Positions 1-7,209 are shown, counted from the first letter of the stretch. The stretch: 16,007 nucleotides of DNA from an uncultured Clostridia bacterium (GCA_934462945.1 CAKSJF010000055.1:1-16007), one strand, 5' to 3'. Notes: generated from the sequence alone by a model not told the origin. Numbers and translations are program-made.

Positions 1-16
1 CAAAACCCTTCTCAAA

Positions 17-63
17 GTAAATGCAACATCAAATTATATGTAAATGCAACAGTTGCATTTACA
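17..63. repeat. Palindromic operator-like site plus extra half-site
   Basis: The 11-mer GTAAATGCAAC occurs directly at 17-27 and 40-50 and as its exact inverse complement at 52-62. The last two, flanked by T39 and A63, form a 25-bp palindrome around the single base A51. The two direct copies are spaced 23 bp apart, about two helical turns. The site ends 30 bp before the -35 box of the promoter at 93-121, so it could be an operator for that promoter or for a gene leaving the window on the left. I cannot assign it to a known regulator family. Confidence 0.6.
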
Positions 64-92
64 ATGAAAATTTACGTGATTGAAAAAAGTTT

Positions 93-121
93 TTGACAAA
101 TGCATAAAAATGTGTTACAAT
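93..121 (+). promoter_or_regulatory. Sigma-A promoter of leader ORF and CNNM gene
   Basis: A consensus TTGACA (93-98), a 17-bp spacer and TACAAT (116-121) preceded by TGT form a near-ideal extended -10 promoter. Transcription should begin near 128. That gives a 5' leader of about 155 nt before the transporter start, containing the 36-codon leader ORF and a terminator-like hairpin. Confidence 0.85.
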
Positions 122-159
122 ATAGATAAATTTTATCAAAGAAAAGATGGAGGAAGCTG

Positions 160-270
160 ATGGACGCGGACGATAGCGACGATAACACTCAGTTTATGAT
201 GAAAAAAACGGCTCAAAAAAAGAGCTTTATTGGCATGCGTAGGATTTTTCGCATGCTTTTTTGTATGTAG
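160..270 (+). CDS. Acidic 36-aa leader peptide, putative Mg2+ attenuator
   Basis: ATG at 160 lies 6 nt after a strong GGAGG (149-153) and opens a 36-codon ORF ending in TAG at 268-270. The peptide begins MDADDSDDNTQF, with five Asp in residues 2-8, and continues with a Lys/Arg- and Met-rich tail. An intrinsic-terminator hairpin (233-262) lies inside its 3' half, and its stop overlaps the AGGAGG of the next gene. It is known that acidic or proline-rich N-termini destabilise ribosomes at low Mg2+, as in the enteric mgtL leader. By inference this ORF senses Mg2+ for the downstream CNNM-type transporter. I know of no specific family for it. The ORF and its ribosome binding site are directly visible; the sensing role is not. 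Confidence 0.7.
   Translation: MDADDSDDNTQFMMKKTAQKKSFIGMRRIFRMLFCM
233..262 (+). terminator. Attenuator hairpin inside leader ORF
   Basis: GCATGCG (233-239) pairs with CGCATGC (250-256) across a 10-nt loop and is followed by six T (257-262), an intrinsic-terminator layout. It sits wholly within the leader ORF, so a ribosome reaching the stop at 268-270 would melt it and permit read-through. A second small hairpin (GCTC 211-214 with GAGC 222-225) lies just upstream. Confidence 0.65.
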
Positions 271-282
271 GAGGAAAAGAGC

Positions 283-1530
283 TTGAGTAATTTATCTTAT
301 ATTATTTTAATTGTAGTTTTGGTGATGTTTTCAGCCTATTTCTCGGCAACCGAGACGGCATTTTCGTCTATGAACCGGACAAAGCTGAAAACGATGGCGG
401 AAAAGGGAAACGCAAAGGCAAAGCGTGCGTTGGATTTATCCGAAAAATATGATAAGCTGTTATCCACGATTCTGATTGGAAACAATATCGTGAACATCAC
501 AGCAGCATCTGTCGCAACGGTGTTTTTTGTAAATTTGGTCGGAGACGCAGGTGTTACGCTTTCCACAGTGGTTCTGACAATTGTTGTATTGATTTTTGGT
601 GAAATTTCTCCGAAAAGCATCGCCAAGGACTGTCCGGAAAAATTTGCGATGTTTTCAGCTCCTTTTATCGGCGCACTGATTTGGGTATTAACCCCGCTGA
701 CCTTTCTGTTTTCTTTGTGGAAAAAACTTCTTTCCAGGCTGCTCCGAATGGAACGCGAGAGCGGCATGTCGCAGGAGGAGCTTTTGATGCTGGTGGAGGA
801 AGTGCAGCAGGACGGCAGCATTGATGAAAATGAGGGCGAGCTTTTAACAAACGTGATTGAGTTTTCCAACATTTCTGCCGAGGATATTTTAACGCACCGC
901 GGCGATTTAGAGGCAGTACCGGTGGAGGCAGAAAAAAGCGAGATTGCAGAGGCATTTCAGACCTCAAAATTCTCCAGAATCCTGGTGTATAAGGAAAGCA
1001 TTGATAATATTATCGGCGTCATTCACCTGAAGGACTTTTACACCGGCATGGGCGTGACCGAAAAAAGCGTGGAGGAAATTTTATCCCCTGTGATTTTTGT
1101 GCTGCAAAACGAAAAAATTGACGATATGCTTGAAAAGCTGCAAAAATCGAAATCCCATTTGGCAGTTGTTTTGGATGAATACGGCGGCACCTACGGCATT
1201 GTCACCATGGAGGACATTTTAGAGGAATTGGTAGGCGAAATCTGGGACGAACATGACGAAGTCGTGGAGGATATCCGGCTTTGCGGCAAGGATACATACC
1301 TGGTGAATGCGGCAATGGATTTAGATGATTTCTGTGAGCGCTTTCACATTGAGACAGAGTCGGAAAGCTCACTTTTGAGCGGATGGATTATGGAGCAGAT
1401 GGAAAAGGTTCCGGATGCCGGAGAAAGCTTTCAGTATCAGAACCTGACCATCACCATAGCAAAGGTGGAACATCACCGGATTGCAGAGGTAAGGGTGAAA
1501 GAAAAAAAGGATGAGGAAAAAACGCAGTGA
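283..1530 (+). CDS. CNNM/CorC-type Mg2+ transporter (DUF21-CBS-CorC)
   Basis: A 415-aa membrane protein of the family often annotated hemolysin or TlyC/CorC-like. An N-terminal DUF21 membrane domain (about 1-150) carries the SATETAF (21-27) and GEISPK (106-111) motifs. A CBS pair follows at about 200-325, with HLAVVLDEYGGTYGIVT in the second CBS unit, then a C-terminal CorC/HlyC domain at about 335-410. Family members in Bacillota (MpfA, YhdP) affect Mg2+ efflux and tolerance, so export is the likely role here, by inference. The start is TTG at 283, 8 nt after AGGAGG (269-274); that Shine-Dalgarno overlaps the stop of the acidic leader ORF, suggesting translational coupling. No clear terminator follows. 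Confidence 0.88.
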   Translation: MSNLSYIILIVVLVMFSAYFSATETAFSSMNRTKLKTMAEKGNAKAKRALDLSEKYDKLLSTILIGNNIVNITAASVATVFFVNLVGDAGVTLSTVVLTIVVLIFGEISPKSIAKDCPEKFAMFSAPFIGALIWVLTPLTFLFSLWKKLLSRLLRMERESGMSQEELLMLVEEVQQDGSIDENEGELLTNVIEFSNISAEDILTHRGDLEAVPVEAEKSEIAEAFQTSKFSRILVYKESIDNIIGVIHLKDFYTGMGVTEKSVEEILSPVIFVLQNEKIDDMLEKLQKSKSHLAVVLDEYGGTYGIVTMEDILEELVGEIWDEHDEVVEDIRLCGKDTYLVNAAMDLDDFCERFHIETESESSLLSGWIMEQMEKVPDAGESFQYQNLTITIAKVEHHRIAEVRVKEKKDEEKTQ

Positions 1531-1566
1531 TACCGTTAAAAAATTGTGAATAATTTTCAGAAACGA

Positions 1567-1595
1567 TTTACAAGACGGAGAAAAAGTGATAAAAT
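1567..1595 (+). promoter_or_regulatory. Promoter of ppa
   Basis: TTTACA (1567-1572), 17 bp, TAAAAT (1590-1595) preceded by TGA gives an extended -10 promoter 45 bp before the ppa start. It implies ppa can be transcribed separately from the transporter gene. Confidence 0.65.
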
Positions 1596-1640
1596 AAAAG
1601 AAAGCATATCCAAACCAAGGTAAATAGAAAAGAGGGTCTT

Positions 1641-2171
1641 ATGAGTAACATTTGGCATGATATCAGTCCGAAAAGAATTTCCCCAGTGGATTTTATGGCA
1701 TGCATCGAAATTCCAAAGGGCGGAAAAAACAAGTATGAAATGGATAAGGAAACGGGACTTTTGTGTCTGGATCGCGTGCTTTACACCTCCACCCACTACC
1801 CGGCAAACTATGGATTCATTCCGCGTACCTATGCAGCCGACGACGATCCGCTGGATGTTTTGGTTTTATGTCAGGAGACGATTGTTCCGATGACGCTGGT
1901 GCGGTGCTATCCGATTGGTGTGATCAAAATGATTGATAATGAACGTCCGGATGAAAAAATCGTAGCAATCCCGTTTAACGATCCGTCTATGAACTGCTAC
2001 CACGATATTTCCGAACTTCCAAAGCATACCTTAGAGGAAATTTCGCATTTCTTCCGCGTGTATAAATCGCTGGAGGGCAAGGAGACGGTTGTAAGCGAAA
2101 TGCATGGAGCAGACGCGGCAATCGAGATCATTTCCAACTATATGGCGCGGTACAAGGATTGTTTCTGCTAA
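1641..2171 (+). CDS. ppa: Inorganic pyrophosphatase, family I (soluble)
   Basis: A 176-aa cytosolic enzyme that hydrolyses pyrophosphate to phosphate, pulling biosynthetic reactions forward; family I enzymes need Mg2+. The signature residues are present: EIPKGGKNKYE (about 23-33), LDRVLYTSTHYPANYGFIP (about 43-61) and the metal-binding YAADDDPLDVLV block (about 64-75). The length matches typical bacterial family I enzymes. ATG 1641 follows AGAGGG (1631-1636) closely. It has its own extended -10 promoter. Downstream, before rdgB, lies a hairpin-rich inverted-repeat element rather than an ordinary terminator. Confidence 0.93.
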   Translation: MSNIWHDISPKRISPVDFMACIEIPKGGKNKYEMDKETGLLCLDRVLYTSTHYPANYGFIPRTYAADDDPLDVLVLCQETIVPMTLVRCYPIGVIKMIDNERPDEKIVAIPFNDPSMNCYHDISELPKHTLEEISHFFRVYKSLEGKETVVSEMHGADAAIEIISNYMARYKDCFC

Positions 2172-2178
2172 GGAGGCA

Positions 2179-2367
2179 AAGTCTGAAAGAAAATTGCCCA
2201 TAGCACAGCTTTTTGCTCGGGGCGGTACAGTCGTACAGAGCAGTGGCGTTACCTAAATCAAAGATTTAGAACGCTGTTGCATGGCTTTCGTTTCCAAATT
2301 GAAAATTTGGACTCAAGCTCAACAACTCGCTGCAAAGCAGCACTCTGAACAATTTTCTTTCAGACTT
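2179..2367. repeat. 189-bp hairpin-rich element with 18-bp inverted ends
   Basis: AAGTCTGAAAGAAAATTG at 2179-2196 is repeated as its perfect inverse complement at 2350-2367. Between them are several compact hairpins: GCCC/GGGC with AGCA/TGCT (2196-2223); a 17-bp stem 2241-2279 with CTAAATC-AAA-GATTTAG at its tip; CCAAATT-GAA-AATTTGG (2294-2310); and GCTGC-AAA-GCAGC (2329-2341). No ORF of note lies inside. The layout fits a MITE-like non-autonomous element or a structured RNA between ppa and rdgB. No clear target-site duplication was found. Confidence 0.7.
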
Positions 2368-2408
2368 AAGTTTTGTGCCTTCCAGCACGGAAAGGAATGG
2401 TTATAAAT

Positions 2409-2984
2409 ATGAAATTGATTGCGGCAACGCATAATAAGGGCAAGGTTTCGGAATTGCAGGAGATTTTAGGCGAGCTGGGATATGAAGTCATCTCTCAGGG
2501 GGATGCCGGAATTTCGGAAGAACCGGAGGAAAACGGGAAAACCTTTGAGGAAAATGCGCTGATCAAAGCACACGCTGTGGCAAAGCTTTGCGACTGTCCG
2601 GTGATTGCAGACGATTCCGGACTTTGCGTGGACGCATTAGGCGGCAGACCGGGGATTTACTCGGCACGCTATGCCCCCACCGATACAGAGCGTATCAAAA
2701 AGCTTTTAAAGGAGCTGGAGGGATGTGAAAACCGGAGTGCAAAATTTGTTTCTGCTGCAGCGGTTGTTTTCCCGGACGGAGAAGAAATTGCGGTGCGCGG
2801 AGAGGTACACGGAACGATTCTGAAAGAGCCGTGCGGACACGGAGGCTTCGGCTACGATCCGGTGTTCTACTCGGATGAACTGCAAAAAAGTTTTGGAGAG
2901 GCAAGCGCAGAGGAAAAAAATCAAATCAGCCACCGCGGACGGGCATTCCGGAATTTATGCGAAGTGTTAAAGACACACGGCTAA
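2409..2984 (+). CDS. rdgB: RdgB/HAM1 XTP/dITP pyrophosphatase
   Basis: A 191-aa house-cleaning NTPase that hydrolyses ITP, XTP and their deoxy forms to the monophosphate plus PPi, keeping deaminated purines out of nucleic acids. Family motifs are clear: ATHNKGK near the N-terminus (6-12), ADDSGLCVDALGGRPGIYSA in the middle, GFGYDPVF and the C-terminal SHRGRA. The ATG at 2409 is chosen because the protein then starts MKLIAATHNKGK, as family members do. TTG 2373 and ATG 2397 are also in frame but add unconserved residues, and 2397 lies too close to the AAGGA at 2392-2396. The PPi released would feed the neighbouring pyrophosphatase, an attractive but unproven link. Confidence 0.92.
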   Translation: MKLIAATHNKGKVSELQEILGELGYEVISQGDAGISEEPEENGKTFEENALIKAHAVAKLCDCPVIADDSGLCVDALGGRPGIYSARYAPTDTERIKKLLKELEGCENRSAKFVSAAAVVFPDGEEIAVRGEVHGTILKEPCGHGGFGYDPVFYSDELQKSFGEASAEEKNQISHRGRAFRNLCEVLKTHG

Positions 2985-3000
2985 GGAAAGGAAAAGGAAT

Positions 3001-3513
3001 ATGGATGTTTTTATTGAATATATTGTAAAAAAGAAAAAAACTGCACAGGACTATCTAAAGGCAGTGGGGATTGTATTTGCTTGTGTGATTGTCTGGATGC
3101 TGCTTTTGATGTTTAACCGGTATCTGCTGGGGTTAGGACTCTTTTTGATTGTCGGTGCAGGCTGGGGCGCGTGGAAGCTGATCCAGGGAATTAATGTGGA
3201 ATATGAATATATTCTGACCAATAGTGAAATGGACGTAGATCGGATTGTGGCAAAAATGCGGAGAAAACGCATGCTGTCCATGGATTTTAAGACCATCGAG
3301 CTTTGCGCCAGATGTGATGATCCGGAGTTCCGGCATGAATTTGAAAATACTGCCTCCATCGCAAAAACCTATGATGTCCGCGGCGGAGAAAATCAGGCAT
3401 ATTTTGTGGACTATGTTGCCGGAGAAAGCGGAAAAACCAGAATTTTATTCTGTCCGGACGAGAAAATGCTGGAGTCGATTAAAAAGATGGCTCCGCGGAC
3501 AGTTCATCTATGA
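3001..3513 (+). CDS. Two-helix membrane protein of unknown function (DUF6106-like?)
   Basis: A 170-aa protein beginning MDVFIEYIVKKKK. It has a charged N-terminus, two adjacent hydrophobic segments (about 20-38 and 41-60), and a soluble C-terminal part of about 105 residues containing MRRKRMLSMDF and a Cys pair at CARC. The overall pattern resembles clostridial proteins I recall as DUF6106, but this assignment is from memory. Its last codons overlap the acpS start (ATGA at 3510-3513), and rdgB ends 16 nt upstream, so it is co-transcribed and translationally coupled with housekeeping genes. No catalytic motif is recognisable. Confidence 0.75.
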   Translation: MDVFIEYIVKKKKTAQDYLKAVGIVFACVIVWMLLLMFNRYLLGLGLFLIVGAGWGAWKLIQGINVEYEYILTNSEMDVDRIVAKMRRKRMLSMDFKTIELCARCDDPEFRHEFENTASIAKTYDVRGGENQAYFVDYVAGESGKTRILFCPDEKMLESIKKMAPRTVHL

Positions 3514-3848
3514 TTTGCGGGATCGGCACGGATTTGATTGAGATTGAAAGGATTGCGCGCCTTTTGCAGAATCCGCGCTTTTTAGAACGTGTATACACAA
3601 AGGAGGAACAAAGGCAGTTACGGAGCGCAGAGTCCTATGCGGCAAATTTTGCGGCAAAGGAGGCATATTCCAAAGCGCTTGGAACAGGGGTTTCCGGCTT
3701 TTCGCTGACCGATATTGAAATTCTCCGGGATGAGCGGGGAAAGCCGTATCTTTTAGCATACCGGGGAGCGGCATGCGCCGGTCGGGTGCATGTTTCGCTT
3801 TCGCACAGCCGGGAATATGCGCAGGCTTTTGTTGTGGTTGAGGAATGA
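3510..3848 (+). CDS. acpS: Holo-[acyl-carrier-protein] synthase
   Basis: A 112-aa 4'-phosphopantetheinyl transferase that moves phosphopantetheine from CoA to apo-ACP, activating fatty-acid synthesis. The family start GIGTDLIEIERI is present with the metal-binding Asp8, as is the FAAKEAYSKALGTG motif with Glu51. It is slightly shorter than the usual 115-125 residues but complete, ending VSLSHSREYAQAFVVVEE. The ATG overlaps the stop of the upstream membrane-protein gene by 4 nt, and the nnr gene begins 4 nt after its stop, as in many Gram-positive acpS operons. Confidence 0.94.
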   Translation: MICGIGTDLIEIERIARLLQNPRFLERVYTKEEQRQLRSAESYAANFAAKEAYSKALGTGVSGFSLTDIEILRDERGKPYLLAYRGAACAGRVHVSLSHSREYAQAFVVVEE

Positions 3849-3852
3849 GAAT

Positions 3853-5400
3853 ATGAAGGTTTGTACGGCGCAGCAAATGCGCAATTTAGACCGCGCGGCA
3901 GAGGAGCTTGGAGGGATTCCGAGTATTGTTTTAATGGAAAATGCCGCGCTTGCCTGTGTGCAGGAGATTTTGAAAAGAGAACCGAAAAGCGTTGGGATTT
4001 TTTGCGGAAAGGGCAATAACGGCGGCGACGGACTGGCAATTGCACGGCATTTAAAAAACCGCGGCATTGATACGGCGGTTTATTTTGTGTGCGGAACCGA
4101 TTATCAGGGTGACGCGCTGATCAACTACGAAATATACACCAACATGGGAGGAAAAAGCACAGAACTCACCGGGCAAACCTTTTTTGAATATCATAATATT
4201 AGGCATGATCTGCTTGTGGACGCGATTTTCGGAACGGGATTTTCCGGAGAGCCGAGAGGAATTGCCCGGGAAGTGATGGAGGAAATCAACCGGTTTCCGA
4301 TTCCGGTGCTTTCGGTAGATATTCCGAGCGGTGTTTCAGCAGATGACGGGGCAGTATGTTCTGTTGCTGTGCGCGCAGATGTGACAGTCACCTTTGCGGC
4401 ATATAAACGCGGACTTTTGCTCTATCCGGGGGCAGATTATGCCGGAGAGATTGTTTTGGCGGATATTTCAATTCCGCAGTATATTATGGAGCAGCAAAAT
4501 GTGACGGTGGATTTGCTTGATCACACCGCGGCATGCAAGCTGATGCCCAAGCGTTCTGCCTATTCGCAAAAAGGAGACTACGGAAAGGTTTTGATCATAG
4601 GCGGATCAGGCGGAATGAGCGGAGCAATTGCCATGGCAGCGCAGTCAGCGCTAAAGTGCGGCGCAGGGTTGGTGCTTGCAGGAGTGCCGCAATCCATTAA
4701 CCCGATTCTGGAGCAAAAGCTGACCGAACCCATGACCATTTCTCTGCCGGAGCAGGACGGAAAACTTTCCCGGGATGCCATTCCGGCAATTTTAGAAAAG
4801 CTTTCCTGGTGCGATTCCGTTTTGATCGGACCGGGGATGGGACAGAGTGAGGACACAGCAGAAATTTTAGCGCAGATTTTCGCAAAAGCAAGCGTTCCGG
4901 TTGTGGTAGACGCGGACGCGCTGAATCTTTTGTCCCGGCATATGGACTATTTAGATACCTGCAGCGCCGGATTGGTTCTGACGCCGCATTCGGTGGAATT
5001 TTCCCGGATTTCCGGTCTTTCACTTTCGGAAATCGAAGCGTCCCGGCTGACCGTTTCGGAAACTTTTGCGCAGGAGCATGGAGTAACGCTGATTTTAAAA
5101 GGACCGCATACCGTTATTACCGCGCCGGACGGCGGGCAAAGAGTTAACACAACCGGAAATTCCGGCATGGCGTCCGGTGGCAGCGGAGATGTGTTAGCCG
5201 GCATGATTGCAGCATTTTTAGCACGCGGCATGCAGGAGGCTGACGCGGCAGCCTTAGCCGTTTTTCTGCATGGTTTAGCAGGAGATCTGGCTGCAAAAAA
5301 GCTGGGTGAGGATTCTATGAGTGCAACAGATTTGATTGCAGAAATCCCGGCAGCAATAAAAAACCTGATTTTACCTCTGGAAAATCAGCATAAAATATGA
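3853..5400 (+). CDS. nnr: Bifunctional NAD(P)HX epimerase / ADP-dependent dehydratase
   Basis: A 515-aa YjeF-type metabolite-repair enzyme: the N-terminal half epimerises R-NAD(P)HX and the C-terminal half dehydrates S-NAD(P)HX using ADP, restoring NAD(P)H. The N-terminal domain (about 1-215) shows CGKGNNGGDGLAIARHL (51-67) and DAIFGTGFSG. The C-terminal domain (about 228-510) shows VVDADALNLL (351-360), LTPH (376-379) and GNSGMASGGSGDVLAGM (435-451). ATG 3853 is preferred: GAGGA at 3840-3844 is well placed and the protein then begins MKVCTAQQMRNLD, typical of the family. An in-frame upstream ATG at 3790 lies inside acpS. Confidence 0.93.
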   Translation: MKVCTAQQMRNLDRAAEELGGIPSIVLMENAALACVQEILKREPKSVGIFCGKGNNGGDGLAIARHLKNRGIDTAVYFVCGTDYQGDALINYEIYTNMGGKSTELTGQTFFEYHNIRHDLLVDAIFGTGFSGEPRGIAREVMEEINRFPIPVLSVDIPSGVSADDGAVCSVAVRADVTVTFAAYKRGLLLYPGADYAGEIVLADISIPQYIMEQQNVTVDLLDHTAACKLMPKRSAYSQKGDYGKVLIIGGSGGMSGAIAMAAQSALKCGAGLVLAGVPQSINPILEQKLTEPMTISLPEQDGKLSRDAIPAILEKLSWCDSVLIGPGMGQSEDTAEILAQIFAKASVPVVVDADALNLLSRHMDYLDTCSAGLVLTPHSVEFSRISGLSLSEIEASRLTVSETFAQEHGVTLILKGPHTVITAPDGGQRVNTTGNSGMASGGSGDVLAGMIAAFLARGMQEADAAALAVFLHGLAGDLAAKKLGEDSMSATDLIAEIPAAIKNLILPLENQHKI

Positions 5401-5424
5401 TACAATAGAGGGGAAAGAAAAAAT

Positions 5425-6588
5425 ATGAAAACAAGAACCTGGGCAGAAATTGATTTGGATGCCCTGACACATAATATACATGAGATCAGACGGATTACAA
5501 AGCCAACTGCAAAAATTATGGCGGTGGTAAAGGCGGACGCGTATGGTCACGGCGTGCGTGAGGTCGCAAAAACGCTGATTGACGAGGGTGCAGACTATCT
5601 GGCGATTGCCTGTGTTGATGAGGGAAAACAACTCCGAAACGACGGAATCACAGTCCCGATTCTGATTCTGGGCGCTGTGATGCCGGAGGATGCAGAGGAT
5701 TTAATTGATTATCAGCTGATGCCGGCAGTGTTTGATTATGATCTGGCAAAGGCAGTTTCCGATGCGGCGCTCACCAGAAACACACGGGCAAAAATTCATA
5801 TTAAATTAGATACCGGAATGTCCCGGATTGGATATGTTACCGGGGTGGATGATGATGCGGTATGCCGGGAGATTGCAGAGATTGCAGCTCTGCCGGGAAT
5901 TGAAATTGAGGGAATCTTTTCGCATTTCTCCACATCGGACGAACGGGATCAAAGCTATACAAAGCTACAGTTTGACCGGTTTATGACGGTTTGCGGCATG
6001 TTAGAGGAGCGCGGAATCAAAATTCCGATCCGGCATATTGCAAACAGCGCCGCAATTATGATGTATCCGGAAACACATCTGGAAATGGTGCGTGCCGGTG
6101 TAATCCTATACGGGCTCTACCCCTCTGAGGAAGTGGACAAAACAAAGCTTTCCCTAAAACCGGTCATGAGTGTGAAAGCAAGAGTGACAATGGTAAAGGA
6201 ATTAGAGGAAAACCGCGGCGTCAGCTACGGAAAAGCGTACATAACCAATCACCGCACGCGGATTGCTACGGTACCGATTGGTTATGCCGATGGATATACG
6301 AGGCTTTTAAGCGGTAAGGCACAAATGATCGCAAAAAATGAAAAAGTACCTGTAATCGGTAGAATTTGTATGGATCAATGTATGATTGACGTAACAAATG
6401 TTCATACTATAAATGCAGGTGACGAAGTAGTCGTTTTTGGAGCTGATACTGTGACAGCAGACGATCTGGCAGAATGGATTGGAACTATCAATTATGAGAT
6501 GATCTGCGTGATTGCCAAGCGTATTCCACGGATATACCTGAAAAACGGGGAGGTGGAGACAGTCATCAATTACCTGGAGAATTTATAG
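5425..6588 (+). CDS. alr: Alanine racemase
   Basis: A 387-aa PLP-dependent racemase making D-alanine for peptidoglycan. The N-terminal TIM barrel carries VVKADAYGHG with the PLP-binding Lys36 and the HIANSAA segment at about 204-210. The C-terminal beta domain supplies the second catalytic base, Tyr268 in GVSYGKAY, and the RICMDQCMIDVT motif (313-324). The length is normal for the family. A purine-rich GAGGGGAAAG precedes the ATG. As in Bacillus, the gene directly precedes a MazEF-type toxin-antitoxin pair, only 4 nt away. Confidence 0.96.
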   Translation: MKTRTWAEIDLDALTHNIHEIRRITKPTAKIMAVVKADAYGHGVREVAKTLIDEGADYLAIACVDEGKQLRNDGITVPILILGAVMPEDAEDLIDYQLMPAVFDYDLAKAVSDAALTRNTRAKIHIKLDTGMSRIGYVTGVDDDAVCREIAEIAALPGIEIEGIFSHFSTSDERDQSYTKLQFDRFMTVCGMLEERGIKIPIRHIANSAAIMMYPETHLEMVRAGVILYGLYPSEEVDKTKLSLKPVMSVKARVTMVKELEENRGVSYGKAYITNHRTRIATVPIGYADGYTRLLSGKAQMIAKNEKVPVIGRICMDQCMIDVTNVHTINAGDEVVVFGADTVTADDLAEWIGTINYEMICVIAKRIPRIYLKNGEVETVINYLENL

Positions 6589-6592
6589 TATC

Positions 6593-6856
6593 ATGGAAAA
6601 TTTAAAAACGGGGGGCCTGATTACTTTGTCACAGCTAAAAAAGGCCGGCTCAAGACTTGTTTTGAACAGGGGCAGGGAAAATGTCCGCACGGTATTATGT
6701 CTGGTTCGGAAATACCGCAAGATCAACCGATGCCGCAGTTTAAAAAAGGGCTATGAGGAAATGGCTTTTGTAAATCTTTCGTTAGCAGAAATGTGTTTTG
6801 ATGCCGATAACGAAGCGTTACGGCGGTATGAGGAAAAACTGACGGAGTGTGAATAG
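6593..6856 (+). CDS. MazE/EndoAI-like antitoxin, divergent N-terminus
   Basis: An 87-aa protein immediately upstream of mazF. Its C-terminal half (LKKGYEEMAFVNLSLAEMCF, then ADNEALRRYEEKLTECE) closely resembles the toxin-binding tail of EndoAI-type antitoxins, which wraps around the MazF dimer. The N-terminal about 50 residues (GGLITLSQLKKAGSRLVLNR and on) are very basic and do not look like the usual ribbon-helix-helix start, though the alignment from GRENVRTVL onward is plausible. The start is 4 nt after the alr stop, with only a distant GGAG (6574-6577), suggesting translational coupling to alr. The last G of its TAG is the first base of the mazF GTG. Confidence 0.8.
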   Translation: MENLKTGGLITLSQLKKAGSRLVLNRGRENVRTVLCLVRKYRKINRCRSLKKGYEEMAFVNLSLAEMCFDADNEALRRYEEKLTECE

Positions 6857-7209
6857 TGGTGATTGTAAAAAGAGGAGATATTTATTATGCCGATTTAAGT
6901 CCTGTAGTTGGCAGCGAACAGGGCGGGGTCAGACCGGTTCTGATTATTCAGAACGATGTCGGAAATAAATACAGCCCAACGGTAATCGCAGCAGCCATCA
7001 CCTCGCAGATCAACAAAGCGAAAATGCCCACGCATATTGAGCTTTGTGCGAAGGAGTTTGGACTGAATAAGGATTCCGTGATATTACTGGAGCAAATCAG
7101 AACAATTGATAAGAAACGGTTAAGAGAGAAAATAGGTCATTTAAGCGATGAGCTGATGGTGTTAGTCAATGATGCCTTGGCAATCAGCTTTGGCTTAGAA
7201 AGTTTTTAA
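6856..7209 (+). CDS. mazF: MazF/EndoA endoribonuclease toxin
   Basis: A 117-aa PemK/MazF-fold mRNA interferase that cleaves single-stranded RNA at short motifs when released from its antitoxin. Diagnostic residues are present: VKRGDIYYADLSPVVGSEQGG, the catalytic Arg26 in GVRPVLIIQND, Thr49 in AAAITSQ, and EQIRTIDKKRL (about 79-89). The length equals Bacillus NdoA. The start is GTG 6856 (or GTG 6859, also in frame) after GGAG at 6844-6847, and it overlaps the antitoxin stop by one base, the coupling expected for a toxin-antitoxin pair. A strong terminator follows about 170 bp downstream. Confidence 0.95.
   Translation: MVIVKRGDIYYADLSPVVGSEQGGVRPVLIIQNDVGNKYSPTVIAAAITSQINKAKMPTHIELCAKEFGLNKDSVILLEQIRTIDKKRLREKIGHLSDELMVLVNDALAISFGLESF

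Noticed and set aside
336..967. Minus-strand frames of 178 and 100 aa opposite the CNNM gene
   Set aside because: They lie antisense to a clearly conserved transporter, with no family motif and no ribosome binding site.
1531..1566. Terminator for the CNNM gene
   Set aside because: No stem with a T-run could be found between the stop codon and the ppa promoter.
2241..2341. Short hairpins considered as a CRISPR array or integron attC sites
   Set aside because: The stems differ in sequence, there are no regular spacers, and no cas or integrase gene is nearby.
3508..4067. Several minus-strand frames (104-136 aa) opposite acpS and nnr
   Set aside because: Shadows of well-supported genes; compositionally odd and without start signals.
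5398..5406. TGATACAAT resembling an extended -10 before alr
   Set aside because: No acceptable -35 at 16-18 bp, and the predicted start would remove the alr Shine-Dalgarno; alr is more likely read from the upstream operon.
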